From: Uruburuella testudinis
GTDB lineage: Bacteria; Pseudomonadota; Gammaproteobacteria; Burkholderiales; Neisseriaceae
Assembly (NCBI RefSeq): GCF_022870865.1
Contig: NZ_CP091508.1
Coordinates: forward strand, 2,046,001 to 2,110,000
Length of the DNA: 64,000 bases
Direction: 5' to 3'
How positions within the stretch are numbered: the stretch's first letter is position 1; the number at the start of each line of letters is the position of its first letter. Below are positions 28,775 through 39,558 of this stretch, piece by piece. The notes under the pieces were generated by a model, which did no database searches, was not told the origin of the DNA, and saw nothing but the letters and a program-made list of their open reading frames with translations. Both the position numbers and the translations under genes were made by a program.

Positions 28775-29527
28775 TCAGTGGTGTTTGCGCCGTTTAAGCC
28801 ACTTCCAGCCGAACATCACATAACCCGACAAACTATAGGCCAGGAAAAACAAAAACAACACCAACGAAGGCTCCATCGCCACCACCAGCAACACCAACAT
28901 AGCCAAAATAATGGCAAAGAAAGGCACTTTGCGGCGCACGTTGATTTCTTTAAAGCTCCAAAACGGCACTTGCGCCACCATCGACAAACCGGCAAACAAG
29001 GTGATAAACAAACAGATCCATTCCACCGCAGGAAAACGTTCATAGCTGTGGTTGACCCAAATCATGCCCACAATCAGTGCCGCCGCAGTCGGGCTTGGGA
29101 TACCGATAAACCAGCGTTTGTCGGCCTTACCGATTAAAGTGTTGAACAGTGCCAGCCGCAAAGCCGCGCAGGCGCAATAAATAAAAGCCACCGAATAGCC
29201 CACTTTGCCAAACTGCCAAAGCTGCCATTTATAGGCAATCAATGCCGGCGCCACACCGAAGCTCACCATATCGGCCAGGCTGTCGAGCTGCTCGCCAAAC
29301 GCGCTCTGGCTGTTGGTCCAGCGCGCCACCCGCCCGTCCATGCCGTCGAGCAGCATTGCCACAAACACGGCAATCGCCGCAGTTTCGTAGCGCCCGTGCA
29401 TGGCTTGGGTGATGGCGAAAAAAGCGCAGAAAAGCGCCGCTATCGTAAATGAATTCGGCAGCAGGTAAATACTGTTTTGACGTAATGAAGGCCGGTTACC
29501 CGGCAACGGATTTTGCGGTGTAGCCAT
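28775..29527 (-). CDS. pssA: CDP-diacylglycerol-serine O-phosphatidyltransferase
   Basis: Makes phosphatidylserine, the precursor of phosphatidylethanolamine, at the inner membrane. 250 residues with several membrane segments. The CDP-alcohol phosphotransferase signature DG(x2)AR(x8)G(x3)D(x3)D is complete in DGMDGRVARW continuing to FGEQLDSLADMVSFG. The N-terminal YLLPNSFTIAALFCAFFA and late KVPFFAIILAML match the type II (membrane) PssA. It ends about 50 bases from a family B element. Confidence 0.93.
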   Translation of the reverse strand: MATPQNPLPGNRPSLRQNSIYLLPNSFTIAALFCAFFAITQAMHGRYETAAIAVFVAMLLDGMDGRVARWTNSQSAFGEQLDSLADMVSFGVAPALIAYKWQLWQFGKVGYSVAFIYCACAALRLALFNTLIGKADKRWFIGIPSPTAAALIVGMIWVNHSYERFPAVEWICLFITLFAGLSMVAQVPFWSFKEINVRRKVPFFAIILAMLVLLVVAMEPSLVLFLFFLAYSLSGYVMFGWKWLKRRKHH

Positions 29528-29674
29528 ATTTTTCCTGTTTGGCCGCGAGGTTTCAGACGGCCTGCGCTTAAGATGCTACCGATTATACCGCATATTACAC
29601 CGCCAAACCGCCTTGTTGCATGTGATCAAAGCAGAGCTCATGTTGAGATAAGCCATCGTGCTGAAAGTATCCTG

Positions 29675-29722
29675 AGGCCGTCTGAACCCTCCGGTAAACC
29701 AGTAATCATTCAGACGGCCTGC
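29675..29722. terminator. Loosely paired uptake sequences
   Basis: GAGGCCGTCTGAA and TTCAGACGGCCTGC with a 21-base loop between the divergent ends of pssA and the aldehyde dehydrogenase unit. Confidence 0.4.
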
Positions 29723-29731
29723 AATATCAAA

Positions 29732-29755
29732 AAAGCAGACCCGAGGGTCTGCTTT
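29732..29755 (-). terminator. Terminator of the aldehyde dehydrogenase gene
   Basis: AAGCAGACCC-GA-GGGTCTGCTT followed on the minus strand by a six-T run, 25 bases past the stop. Confidence 0.85.
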
Positions 29756-29780
29756 GAACACTTTATACAGCATCTGCACT

Positions 29781-31265
29781 TCAATACATGCCTTCGCGCT
29801 CTTCACGGGTGCTGATATAAATATTTTTCACCTGAGTATAGGCGGCCAGCATCATTTTGTGGTTTTCGCGGCCGATGCCGGAAGTTTTATAACCGCCAAA
29901 CGGTGCGCCTGCGGGCAGACGGTTGTAACAGTTCACCCACATACGGCCGGTTTCCACAGCTTTGGCCACGCGCAGGGCGCGGTTGATGTTGAGTGTCCAC
30001 ACTGCACCGCCGAGGCCGTATTCGCTGTCGTTGGCCATGGCAATCACTTCTTCTTCGGTTTTGAATTTAATCACGGTCGCCACCGGGCCGAAAATTTCTT
30101 CCTGGGCAATGCGGTCATCATTGCTGTTGGCGGCAATCAAGGTCGGCTCAAAGAATTCACCCTTGCCCAGATCACCACTCTCGGCGCGTTTGCCGCCGGT
30201 GATGATGCGCGCGCCTTCTTGCTCGCCGATTTTCACGTATTTGGTGATGGTGTCCATCTGACCGGCGTTTACTTGTGCGCCCATTTGGGTATCATCTTCC
30301 CACGGCAGGCCGACTTTTACCTTTTTGAATTCTTCAGCCAATGCGGCCACAAATTTGTCGTAAATGCCTTCTTGCACAAAAATGCGCGAACCGGCACAAC
30401 ATACTTGTCCTTGGTTAAACAAGATGCCTTTTTGTGCGCCCTCAAGCGCCTTGTCAAACGGCATGTCGTCAAAGAAGATATTGGCTGATTTGCCGCCCAA
30501 TTCCAGCGTGGCGGGAATCAGCATTTCGGCAGCGGCGATGCCGACATGGCGGCCGATTTCGGTAGAGCCGGTAAACGCCAACTTGCTGAAGCCTTTATGG
30601 TGCAACATATATTCGCCGGATTTGGAGCCGCGACCGGTAATCACGTTCAACACGCCTTTGGGCAGCAGATGGTTGATTTTTTGGGCAAACGACAGCAAGC
30701 TCAGCGAGGTGCTGGATGAGGGATGAATCACCACCGTGCAGCCCGCAGCCAACGCCGGCGCAATTTTCCAAGCAGCCATCAGGAAAGGAAAGTTCCACGG
30801 GATAATCTGGCCGACCACGCCGATGGGTTCGCGCAATACGATGGAAATATCTTCATTATAAATTTCGTTGACGCTGCCCTCTTCGGCCAGAATCACGCCG
30901 GCAAAATAGCGGAAATGCTCAGCACCCAACGGAATATCGGCAGCGCGGGTTTCGCGAATCGGCTTGCCGTTATCAAGTGTTTCCTGCAAGGCCAGCTCTT
31001 CGGCGTACTCGTCAATCACATCGGCGATTTTGTTGAGAATGGCGCTGCGCTCGTAAACAGTGGTATGCCGCCAGGTTTTAAACGCTTCCTGGGCAGCTGC
31101 CACGGCGGCATCAACGTCTTCATTGGTGGCATCAATAAAAGTGGCCAACGGCTCGTTGTTGGAAGGGTTGTAAGAAGTCAGGCTTTCGCCCTTGCTGCCG
31201 TTGGTCCATTCGCCGTTAATCAAGAGGCCGTATGCTTTATCAAACACGTTTAAATCTTTTGCCAT
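29781..31265 (-). CDS. NAD(P)-dependent aldehyde dehydrogenase
   Basis: 494 residues, full-length ALDH superfamily. Signatures: PWNFPFLMAAWKIAPAL, FTGSTEIGRHVGIAA, the glutamate motif LELGGKSANIFF, catalytic Cys in FNQGQVCCAGSR, and EEIFGPVATVIKF with GGYKTSGIGRE near the end. Closest in pattern to the AcoD/ExaC acetaldehyde or broad aliphatic aldehyde group. Start 31265 is fixed by AAGGAGAAG; the frame extends upstream without similarity. Single-gene unit with its own terminator and a family A repeat at its 5' side. Confidence 0.92.
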   Translation of the reverse strand: MAKDLNVFDKAYGLLINGEWTNGSKGESLTSYNPSNNEPLATFIDATNEDVDAAVAAAQEAFKTWRHTTVYERSAILNKIADVIDEYAEELALQETLDNGKPIRETRAADIPLGAEHFRYFAGVILAEEGSVNEIYNEDISIVLREPIGVVGQIIPWNFPFLMAAWKIAPALAAGCTVVIHPSSSTSLSLLSFAQKINHLLPKGVLNVITGRGSKSGEYMLHHKGFSKLAFTGSTEIGRHVGIAAAEMLIPATLELGGKSANIFFDDMPFDKALEGAQKGILFNQGQVCCAGSRIFVQEGIYDKFVAALAEEFKKVKVGLPWEDDTQMGAQVNAGQMDTITKYVKIGEQEGARIITGGKRAESGDLGKGEFFEPTLIAANSNDDRIAQEEIFGPVATVIKFKTEEEVIAMANDSEYGLGGAVWTLNINRALRVAKAVETGRMWVNCYNRLPAGAPFGGYKTSGIGRENHKMMLAAYTQVKNIYISTREEREGMY

Positions 31266-31302
31266 GTTACTTCTCCTTAATATGATATGTGTGAACATCT
31301 GA

Positions 31303-31406
31303 CTACCCATTCACAAAAATAACCTAACGGCTTTGGCTCGCCTTGCCGCACTACTTACACTGTCTTCGGTCCGCCGCCTTGTTAACTTACTTTTGTGAAT
31401 GGGTAT
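31303..31406. repeat. Family A repeat, short form (104 bp)
   Basis: CTACCCATTCACAAAAATAA at the left, AACTTACTTTTGTGAATGGG-TAT at the right, nearly perfect inverted termini. It lacks the GGTTGACTTGG centre of the long form. Confidence 0.75.
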
Positions 31407-31788
31407 AACCGATACCGAGCATGCAAAATTGAATGCTCAGCCCTGCAAAAGTGGTTTCAGCTTAGACCGATTCGCTGCTGATTTCAAGGCGGCAAGCCAT
31501 GATATTTTCTTACAAAAAACCTGCCGCCGGGCAAACATTTTCAATAACAGATATATTGATTAAATATTTTTTTATTTTCTATTCAAAGATATACAAAAAG
31601 AAATGTATTTACATATTTGCTCTATTTTTGAATTCAAAACATATCGACACAGGTGTATATAAACGCAAAATATTGTTAATGCTTTATTCGAAAAAAGGCC
31701 GTCTGAAAATTCAGACGGCCCGGATCAAATGCAGGTATGACAAACCTTCCATGATGCAAGCTGCTGCGGTATCCGGCAGCAGCTGCTA
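31407..31788. other. AT-rich intergenic stretch
   Basis: About 31495-31690 is far more AT-rich than anything else outside the CRISPR locus. An uptake-sequence hairpin GGCCGTCTGAA-AA-TTCAGACGGCC sits at 31697-31720. The open frame across it has a poor start and no similarity I recognise. Confidence 0.5.
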
Positions 31789-31937
31789 GGAGGTTCGTTT
31801 ATAAAGGGATTTTTGCTCCTGGAAATACAGATACCGGGCAAAAAACACAGCAAGAGACATCTTGCGAGTATTTTTTAACGCAGCAGATGCGTTTTTCAGA
31901 AGTAAAATACACCCGTAAATCGAATGGTCAGGATACC
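31789..31937. mobile_element. Family B MITE-like element, 149-bp variant
   Basis: Starts GGAGGTTCGTTTATAAAGGG after TA (31787-31788), keeps AACGCAGCAGATGCG and CACCCGTAAATCGAATGGTC, and ends AGGATACC before TTA. Shorter than 160 bases by internal deletion; located just past the ilvC stop. Confidence 0.6.
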
Positions 31938-31950
31938 TTATCGAAACAGC

Positions 31951-33295
<1,345 letters not shown>

Positions 33296-33363
33296 GTTCA
33301 CACTCCGAAAAATGATAACAGAATCAAATATACTTGATTTTCCGGCTTGCCGGATAGGTTTGT

Positions 33364-33406
33364 TTTCAGACGGCCTGAAAAACAAATACGACAGGCCGTC
33401 TGAAAA
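33364..33406 (-). terminator. Paired uptake sequences between ilvN and the ABM gene
   Basis: TTTTCAGACGGCCTG and CAGGCCGTCTGAAA, seven bases past the ilvN stop, with a 13-base loop. It could terminate or dampen transcription from ilvBN. Confidence 0.6.
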
Positions 33407-33412
33407 TACCGG

Positions 33413-33904
33413 TCAGATTTTTAAAATCCGTTCACCACGGCCGATGCCTGCCGCACCGGTACGCACGGTTTCCAAAATCAGGTTTTTGCTGACGGTTTCG
33501 AGGAAAGAATCGAGCTTGTCGCTGGTGCCGGTCACTTCAATGGTATAGCTTTTATCGGTTACATCCACCACGCGGCCCCGGTAAATTTCAGCCAGGCGCA
33601 GCATTTCGTCGCGATCTTTGCCGATGGCACGGATTTTAACCAGCATCATTTCACGCTCAACAAAGCGGCTTTCGTTTAAATCCACCACTTTTACCACTTC
33701 AATCAGCTTGTTGAGCTGTTTGGTAATCTGCTCCAACACCGCATCGTCACCGTGGGTAACGATGGTCATGCGCGAAAGGGTTTTGTCTTCCGTAGCGGCT
33801 ACAGAAAGCGAGTCGATGTTGTAATCGCGTGCGGAAAACAGGCCGACCACACGGCTCATCGCGCCCGATTCGTTTTCCATCAGGATAGATAAGATGTGTC
33901 TCAT
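33413..33904 (-). CDS. ilvN: Acetolactate synthase small (regulatory) subunit
   Basis: 163 residues, the ACT-domain regulatory subunit conferring valine feedback inhibition. N-terminal HILSILMENESGAMSRVVGL with the ligand-site Asn/Glu/Gly pattern, GLFSARDYNIDSLSVA, MTIVTHGDD and the C-terminal domain from EREMMLVKIRA. The ATG at 33904 overlaps the ilvB stop by four bases (ATGA), so the two subunits are translationally coupled. Confidence 0.95.
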   Translation of the reverse strand: MRHILSILMENESGAMSRVVGLFSARDYNIDSLSVAATEDKTLSRMTIVTHGDDAVLEQITKQLNKLIEVVKVVDLNESRFVEREMMLVKIRAIGKDRDEMLRLAEIYRGRVVDVTDKSYTIEVTGTSDKLDSFLETVSKNLILETVRTGAAGIGRGERILKI

Positions 33905-35682
33905 GGCACGCTCCTTGTGTCGTAATCTCGATCGTTTACATCGTTTACATCGCTATCTTGCGGCGTTTCACGCATATGCGGCGGCAACACCATTTCATCC
34001 AGGCCCTTGCCGTTGCCCACCATCGGGAACACGTTTTGTTTTTTATCGGTGATAAAATCCATAAACACAAAGCGGTCTTTCAGCGCCAACGCCTCACGCA
34101 GCGCACCTTCCACATCAGAAGCTTTTTCAATGCGCATGCCCACATGGCCGTAAGCTTCGGCCAATTTCACAAAATCGGGCAGCGAGTCGAAATAGGTTTC
34201 CGATTCGCGGTTGCTGTAGTAAAGCTCCTGCCATTGGCGCACCATGCCCAAATAGCCGTTGTTCAAACAAATGGTTTTAATCGGCAGCTTGTATTGGAAA
34301 CAGGTGGACAGCTCTTGGATATTCATCTGAATCGAGCCTTCGCCGGTGATGCAGCACACATCTTTGCTCGGGTCGGCCAGATAAGCGCCCATCGCATAGG
34401 GCAAACCCACGCCCATAGTGCCGAGGCCGCCTGAATTGAGCCATTGGCGCGGCCGTTCAAACGGATAATATTGTGCGGCAAACATTTGATGCTGGCCGAC
34501 ATCGGAGGTGATGATGGCATCATTGTGGGTGATTTCCGCCAATGTTTTCACCACCATCTGCGGCAGGATGATATCGCCTTCGGTATCGGGAATACGCAGG
34601 CAGTTACGGCTGCGCCAGGCTTCTACGGTTTGCCACCATTTGCCCAACGCGGCATCATTCAGGGTAAGCTCCTGTTTTTTCCAGATGCCGATCATTTCAC
34701 GCAAGACGTTTTTCACATCGCCCACAATCGGCACGTCTGCTTTAACACGTTTGGAAATGCTGGAAGGGTCGATATCGATATGGATAACTTTTTTCGGTTT
34801 TTCGGTAAATTTTTCCGGCACCGAAACCACGCGGTCATCAAAACGCGCGCCCACCGCCACCACCACATCGGCATTATGCATGGCCAAATTGGCTTCATAA
34901 GTGCCGTGCATGCCGAGCATACCGAGAAACTGTTTGTGCGACGAAGGATAAGCACCCAAGCCCATCAGCGTGCCGGTGCAAGGTACGCCGGTCAGTTGTA
35001 CAAACTCGATTAATTCTTCGGAAGCATTGCCCAATACCACCCCGCCGCCGAAATACACCAATGGGCGCTTGGCTGCCGCCAGCATTTGGATGGCTTTTTT
35101 GATTTGACCGGTATGGCCTTGCGTTACCGGCTGGTAGGAGCGGATAAAAATGTCTTCCTGCGGATAGCTGAACTTGGCCATGGCCTGGGTAACGTCTTTG
35201 GCCACATCGATAACCACCGGGCCGGGGCGGCCGGTTTGCGCGATTTGGAACGCTTTTTTCACCGTGTCGGCCAACTCGTGGATGCTGGTTACCAGAAAAT
35301 TATGTTTCACACACGGGCGCGACACGCCGATCATGTCGATTTCCTGAAACGCATCACTGCCGATGGCGGGCGTGCCGACCTGACCGGAAATCACCACCAT
35401 CGGAATCGAATCGCTATAGGCAGTAGCAATGCCGGTAATCGCATTGGTGGCACCGGGGCCGGATGTGACCAGCGCCACGCCCACTTTGCCGCTGGTGCGC
35501 GCATAGGCATCGGCCGCATGCACGGCTGCCTGTTCGTGGCGCACCAAAATATGCTTGAATTTGTTTAACTGGAAAAGCGCATCGTAAATTTCGAGTACGG
35601 CGCCGCCGGGATAGCCGAATACGTATTCCACGCCCTCGGCTTTGAGACTTTGCACAAGGATTTGTGCACCTGATAATTGCAT
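33901..35682 (-). CDS. ilvB: Acetolactate synthase large (catalytic) subunit
   Basis: 593-residue ThDP/FAD enzyme condensing pyruvate to 2-acetolactate, first step of branched-chain amino-acid synthesis. Motifs: VFGYPGGAVLEIYDAL, the catalytic Glu in LVRHEQAAVHAADAYAR, SGPGATNAITGIATAY, FQEIDMIGVSRPC, and the ThDP segment TGEGSIQMNIQEL ... LNNGYLGMVRQWQELYY. Start 35682 follows AGAGGTTGCC; the frame stays open to 35802 without similarity. The C-terminal DSDVNDVNDRDYDTRSVP is an Asp-rich tail, probably a short added extension. Symbol could equally be ilvI. Confidence 0.95.
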   Translation of the reverse strand: MQLSGAQILVQSLKAEGVEYVFGYPGGAVLEIYDALFQLNKFKHILVRHEQAAVHAADAYARTSGKVGVALVTSGPGATNAITGIATAYSDSIPMVVISGQVGTPAIGSDAFQEIDMIGVSRPCVKHNFLVTSIHELADTVKKAFQIAQTGRPGPVVIDVAKDVTQAMAKFSYPQEDIFIRSYQPVTQGHTGQIKKAIQMLAAAKRPLVYFGGGVVLGNASEELIEFVQLTGVPCTGTLMGLGAYPSSHKQFLGMLGMHGTYEANLAMHNADVVVAVGARFDDRVVSVPEKFTEKPKKVIHIDIDPSSISKRVKADVPIVGDVKNVLREMIGIWKKQELTLNDAALGKWWQTVEAWRSRNCLRIPDTEGDIILPQMVVKTLAEITHNDAIITSDVGQHQMFAAQYYPFERPRQWLNSGGLGTMGVGLPYAMGAYLADPSKDVCCITGEGSIQMNIQELSTCFQYKLPIKTICLNNGYLGMVRQWQELYYSNRESETYFDSLPDFVKLAEAYGHVGMRIEKASDVEGALREALALKDRFVFMDFITDKKQNVFPMVGNGKGLDEMVLPPHMRETPQDSDVNDVNDRDYDTRSVP

Positions 35683-35830
35683 GGCAACCTCTTTTGTGTT
35701 GCATGTAAACCAATAGGAGCCACCGGCCTCGCCACCGCACCTGTAATGCGATTTCTGCAAGCAGCGGTTTAGGGTACGCGCATTGCAGAAATCCGGCGAC
35801 AACCAAGCAACCCAGTCAATTGATTTAGAT
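35683..35830 (-). promoter_or_regulatory. ilvB leader with inverted repeat
   Basis: On the minus strand, an exact 10-bp inverted repeat ATTTCTGCAA/TTGCAGAAAT (35751-35760 and 35783-35792) lies about 70 bases before the ilvB ATG. It could be a leader hairpin or a dyad operator. No run of Ile/Val/Leu codons marking an attenuator peptide is evident. Confidence 0.4.
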
Positions 35831-36089
35831 GCTTTGAGAGTTTATCGAAAAAGAAGCCACACGATAACGCAAACCCCGCCCCCAAGCAAGACAAAAACTT
35901 TCACTTTTTAACAAAAAAAATTCATAAATCCGCTAATCTCTGATTTTTATCAAAATATCCTGCCCGCAAAATCGGTTACAAATACGCAAATCGGGCAGTG
36001 CTGCCATTGCCGCACTGCCCGATTCTGCCGGTTGCATATTTTATTTACCGCTTCAGCCCTAAAGATTGCTGCGGCCGTAAATAGAAATT

Positions 36090-36165
36090 TGGCGCACCCA
36101 ACAGGGATCGAACCTGTGACCTCCAGCTTCGGAAACTGACGCTCTTCCAACTGAGCTATGGGTGC
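36090..36165 (-). tRNA. tRNA-Arg (anticodon CCG)
   Basis: 76 bases. Acceptor GCACCCA pairs with TGGGTGC, D-arm GCTCAGTTGGAAGAGC, anticodon loop TTCCGAA giving CCG, T-arm GGTTCGATCCC, encoded CCA at 36092-36090. The following 36166-36463 contains an uptake sequence near 36297 and no gene. Confidence 0.95.
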
Positions 36166-36463
36166 ATAAGCCTGCGGCCTTCAATCTTTGATTAATTTTG
36201 AAGCACAACAAGCTTTAGGGGCGTAAGATTAACCCAAATCGCGCAAATAGGCAAAGTTTTTATGTCTGCCCCGCTCCTGATGATGCACAACAGGCTTTTC
36301 AGACGGCCATTTCATGATAAATTTACTTTTTTTGAAACAAACCGGCCATTAAAGATTGGAAAGCCTCTGCGAATTCAGTATAATCCAGCAAATTATTGTT
36401 AATTCAAATTAACAAAAACCATAACATTTTCGTCACAACTACCAAAACGGCGAGGCCAACCAA

Positions 36464-37286
36464 ATGAACCGACTTACCAACAATAAAGCCCGAGGCTCTG
36501 CACTCATTACCCTCTTGGGCGGGTATCGTTATTCTGCTTGCAGTTCTGTTTTTCCTGGTAAAACTGGCTACCAGCGGCTATTACAGCGATGTAGAAGAAA
36601 GCACCCAGTCTGCCACCGAAACCCGCATCATGCCTGTGGGCAATGTGACCATGGGCGACGGCACGCCCGTCGGCGAGCGCACCGGCGAGCAAATTTTCAA
36701 CAAAATCTGTATCCAATGTCATGCTGCCGACAGCGTGGTACCCAACTCTCCGAAAGTGACCCACAACGCCGAATGGGCACCGCGTATCGCCCAAGGTTTC
36801 GATACCTTGTTCAACCATGCGCTTAACGGCTTTAACGCCATGCCGGCCAAGGGCGGCGCGGCCGATCTGACCGACGACGAGCTCAAACGCGCCATCGTAT
36901 TTATGACCAACCAGTCGGGCGGCAATTTTGAAGCGCCCGCCGTAGGCGCTGCCACCGATGCGGCAGCCTCCGGTGTTGCAGCTTCCGATGCCGCACCCGC
37001 AGCCGGCGCAGCAAGTGTCGACGGCAAACAAGTGTTCGACAGCCTGTGTATGGCCTGCCACGCCGCCGATTCTGCAATTCCCTTCTCACCAAAAATTACC
37101 CACAATGCCGACTGGACTGATCGCATCAAACAAGGTAAAGAAACCTTGTTCAAGCATGCCATCGAAGGCTACACCGGCCCCGACGGCGGCCTGATGCCGC
37201 CCAAAGGCGGTAATGCGGCACTGACCGATGAAGAAGTGAAAGCGGCGGTTACCTATATGGTCAACCAATCCGGCGGCAATATCTGA
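36464..37286 (+). pseudogene. Di-haem cytochrome c5, frameshifted near the N-terminus
   Basis: Two consecutive c-type domains with haem motifs CIQCH and CMACH and Met ligands in NAMPAKGG and LMPPKGGN, joined by an Ala/Pro linker; neisserial cytochrome c5 feeds the cbb3 oxidase. The frame from ATG 36464 gives MNRLTNNKARGSALITLLGG and then leaves the cytochrome frame. Removing one G from the GGG at 36521-36523 restores GGIVILLAVLFFLVKLAT, a signal anchor, and a single 273-residue protein. So either the gene is broken, or one base is a sequencing error or slippage variant. The remaining open part from 36630 lacks the membrane anchor. Confidence 0.85.
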
Positions 37287-37302
37287 TTTTGCCTGATATG
37301 CC

Positions 37303-37333
37303 AAAGCGCATCCTTTGCGGGTGCGCTTTTTTT
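37303..37333 (+). terminator. Terminator of cytochrome c5
   Basis: AAAGCGCATCC-TTTGC-GGGTGCGCTTT followed by T's, 17 bases after the stop. Confidence 0.85.
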
Positions 37334-37424
37334 ATAGCCGCTCAACCGAATTATCTCAATCATCTTACCTTACGTGAGTTTGGGATAAGATAATCCATGA
37401 GATATACTGCTTTGCTCCACCCTG

Positions 37425-37584
37425 GGGTGTCCTGATGTGTCGTTTATAAGGGGATTTTTGCTCTTGAAAATGTAGATGCCAGGCAAAAAGCACAGCAAGA
37501 TTGGGTATCTTGCAAGGCTTTTTAACACAACAGATGTATTTTTAGCGCCAAAAAGATGATGATATATGACACATCAGGACACCC
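37425..37584. mobile_element. Family B MITE-like element, complete 160-bp copy with perfect termini
   Basis: The left end GGGTGTCCTGATGTGTC and right end GACACATCAGGACACCC are perfect 17-base inverted repeats. The right flank is TA and the left TG (probably a decayed TA). The interior carries GCAGATGCCAGGC-like sequence and a GATGATGATATATGA stretch shared with the copy at 9017. Confidence 0.8.
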
Positions 37585-37633
37585 TAACCCTCCCTCGTGG
37601 GGGCGGGGAAGGGAGCAGAATGCCGCAATACCA

Positions 37634-37662
37634 AGCGATAGGTTATTTTTGTGAATAGATAT
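37634..37662. repeat. Family A right-end fragment
   Basis: CGATAGGTTATTTTTGTGAA followed by TAGATAT matches only the right terminus of family A. Confidence 0.4.
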
Positions 37663-37706
37663 AAATGGGCAAAAAACAAAGATACTTTGTGTGGCAGCAA
37701 AACAGG

Positions 37707-37752
37707 CAGGCCGTCTGAAAGCCTTGTTTTACCAAGCTTTCAGACGGCCTGC
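37707..37752 (-). terminator. Terminator of rlmL from paired uptake sequences
   Basis: GCAGGCCGTCTGAAAGC and GCTTTCAGACGGCCTGC, 13 bases beyond the rlmL stop, with a 12-base loop. Confidence 0.75.
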
Positions 37753-37764
37753 ATTCATACCGCA

Positions 37765-38907
37765 TCAGCGGTTGGAGCCTTGCACCATATCCAATAAAAA
37801 CAACCGGCAATCCAAATTACCGTTAAACAACGGAATTTTGCGCTTGGGCTGCAAACGCATCAGCTTGGGCATATCGCGATCAGCAGTCAGCATGCCGGCC
37901 AACCAGCCGGCATAATGCTGCTTGAGCCAACTGCCCAATTGCGGATACAGCGCCTGCAAAGCCTGTGTTTCGGCCAATCTTACGCCATAGGGCGGGTTTG
38001 AAATCATGATGCCGCCCGCTCCGTTGGGGCGTGCTGCTTGGGCATCTTGCACCTGCCAGCGGATTAAATCGTTGACTTCAGCCGCTTCTGCATTGGCTGC
38101 CGCAGCCCGTATCATATGGCGGTCATTATCGCTGCCCGCAATCGGCGCAGCGGTTTGAAACACCACTTTTTGCTCGGCCTCACGGCGGATTTTATCCCAC
38201 AAGGCTTTATCAAACCCTTGCAGCTTTTCAAAACCAAAACGGCGCATCAGGCCCGGGGCGCGGCGGGTTGCAATCCAGGCGGCTTCGATGGCGATGGTGC
38301 CGCTGCCACAAAACGGGTCTTGAAACGGCTGACTGCCGTCGTAACCGGCCAGCAACAGCAGGCCTGCCGCCAGATTTTCGCGCAGCGGTGCTTCGCCGGT
38401 GTCTTGCCGGTAACCGCGTTTAAACAAGGCTTCACCACTGGTGTCGATAAAAATCTGCACGGTTTTGTCGTTGAGAAAAGCATGTACGCGCACATCGGGG
38501 TGGAGTTTGCCCACACTCGGGCGGGCACCGCATGCATCCCGAAAGGCATCACACAAAGCATCTTTGATTTTCAGGCCGACAAAATCCAAGCTTTTGACTT
38601 GTGCGCGCTTGCCTTCCACTTTTACTTTAAAAGTTTGCGCCAGTTCAAACCAATTGCCCCACTTGATATTGCGGGCAAGTTTATAAATATCGTCTTCATT
38701 GCGGTAGCTGCCTTTGGTCAGTTGCAGCAATACGCGGCTGGCAGTGCGCGTATAAAGATTGGCACGGTAAACCTGTTCCAATGGGCCTTTGCAGGCCACG
38801 CCGCCGTCGGTCGGCTCAATCTGCGTGCAGCCCTGCCCCGCCAACTCGGCAGACAATATATTTTCCAGGCCGCGCGGGCAGGTAACGAAAAGGGAATAAG
38901 TGGTCAT
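37765..38907 (-). CDS. rlmL: 23S rRNA m2G2445 methyltransferase (RlmL N-terminal type)
   Basis: 380 residues, THUMP domain plus class I methyltransferase, the size of the split RlmL without the RlmK part fused in E. coli. The N-terminal [16 protein letters not shown], the THUMP region to [14 protein letters not shown], then SAM motif [24 protein letters not shown] and catalytic [10 protein letters not shown]. It would add m2G2445 in 23S rRNA. Start at 38907 reads [13 protein letters not shown]. Confidence 0.9.
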   Translation of the reverse strand: MTTYSLFVTCPRGLENILSAELAGQGCTQIEPTDGGVACKGPLEQVYRANLYTRTASRVLLQLTKGSYRNEDDIYKLARNIKWGNWFELAQTFKVKVEGKRAQVKSLDFVGLKIKDALCDAFRDACGARPSVGKLHPDVRVHAFLNDKTVQIFIDTSGEALFKRGYRQDTGEAPLRENLAAGLLLLAGYDGSQPFQDPFCGSGTIAIEAAWIATRRAPGLMRRFGFEKLQGFDKALWDKIRREAEQKVVFQTAAPIAGSDNDRHMIRAAAANAEAAEVNDLIRWQVQDAQAARPNGAGGIMISNPPYGVRLAETQALQALYPQLGSWLKQHYAGWLAGMLTADRDMPKLMRLQPKRKIPLFNGNLDCRLFLLDMVQGSNR

Positions 38908-38999
38908 GGATGTTCTTTATCTAGATGCCCGGCGGTCTGCCGGCGCGGATGGGTAATCGTGTGCGCATTATAGCTCATAATGCCTGTCTGTTCCGCCTT

Positions 39000-39152
39000 A
39001 TCCCCGTTCACAAAAACAAGCCCATAAGTTGGCGAACTAAAGACAGCGCAGTTAATACGGGGTTGATTAACTCGGTGCTTCAGCACCTTAGCGAAACCCG
39101 TCCTCTTCGAGCACAGACGAATCAATGCGGTTAGGTTATTTTTGTGAAAGGA
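39000..39152. repeat. Family A repeat, long form
   Basis: ATCCCCGTTCACAAAAACAA to GGTTAGGTTATTTTTGTGAA, containing GGTGCTTCAGCACC and CGTCCTCTTCGAGCACAGAC as in other long copies. The flanking 38908-39558 otherwise has no gene. Confidence 0.65.
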
Positions 39153-39232
39153 CTTAGCTCAAACAGAAAGTTCACGGGCGGCGCCCACGCTACATCTGCA
39201 TTGCCAACCGTTACCGGCAATTCTATTAAAGC

Positions 39233-39273
39233 AAGGCCGTCTGAAACCGCACTTTACCGTTTTCAGACGGCCT
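39233..39273. terminator. Paired uptake sequences
   Basis: AAGGCCGTCTGAAA and TTTCAGACGGCCT with a 14-base loop. Flanking bases (CTTAACCTATCGGCAAACGC) are also shared with the 25417 copy, so a larger block was duplicated. Confidence 0.55.
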
Positions 39274-39392
39274 GACCTTAACCTATCGGCAAACGCTTAA
39301 CCGGTGCTGTCAATCAACACTATTCGGCATTACTGTGAGCGGTGTTGGTGGGCAGTATTGTAGCGTGGGCTCCGCTCACGGAAAAACTAGCC

Positions 39393-39440
39393 ATACCGCC
39401 TTCAGATCGCCGCCTTGTTAGCTTGTTTTGTGAATGGATA
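39393..39440. repeat. Family A right-half fragment
   Basis: CCGCCTTGTTAGCTTGTTTT then GTGAATGGATAT matches the right end of family A. Confidence 0.45.
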
Positions 39441-39486
39441 TTATCCCAAATCAAGGCGAAACTGTTTATACATACTTTCATTATCA

Positions 39487-39529
39487 ATCACACATGCCGT
39501 CTGAAACCCGTTCAGACGGCATGTGTGAT
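39487..39529 (-). terminator. Palindrome of ATGCCGTCTGAA-type uptake sequences after arsR-like gene
   Basis: ATCACACATGCCGTCTGAA / TTCAGACGGCATGTGTGAT. One of few places where the AT-form of the uptake sequence is used. Confidence 0.7.
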
Positions 39530-39558
39530 CGTCACAGCGTGGCAGCCTTTTCGGTTTT

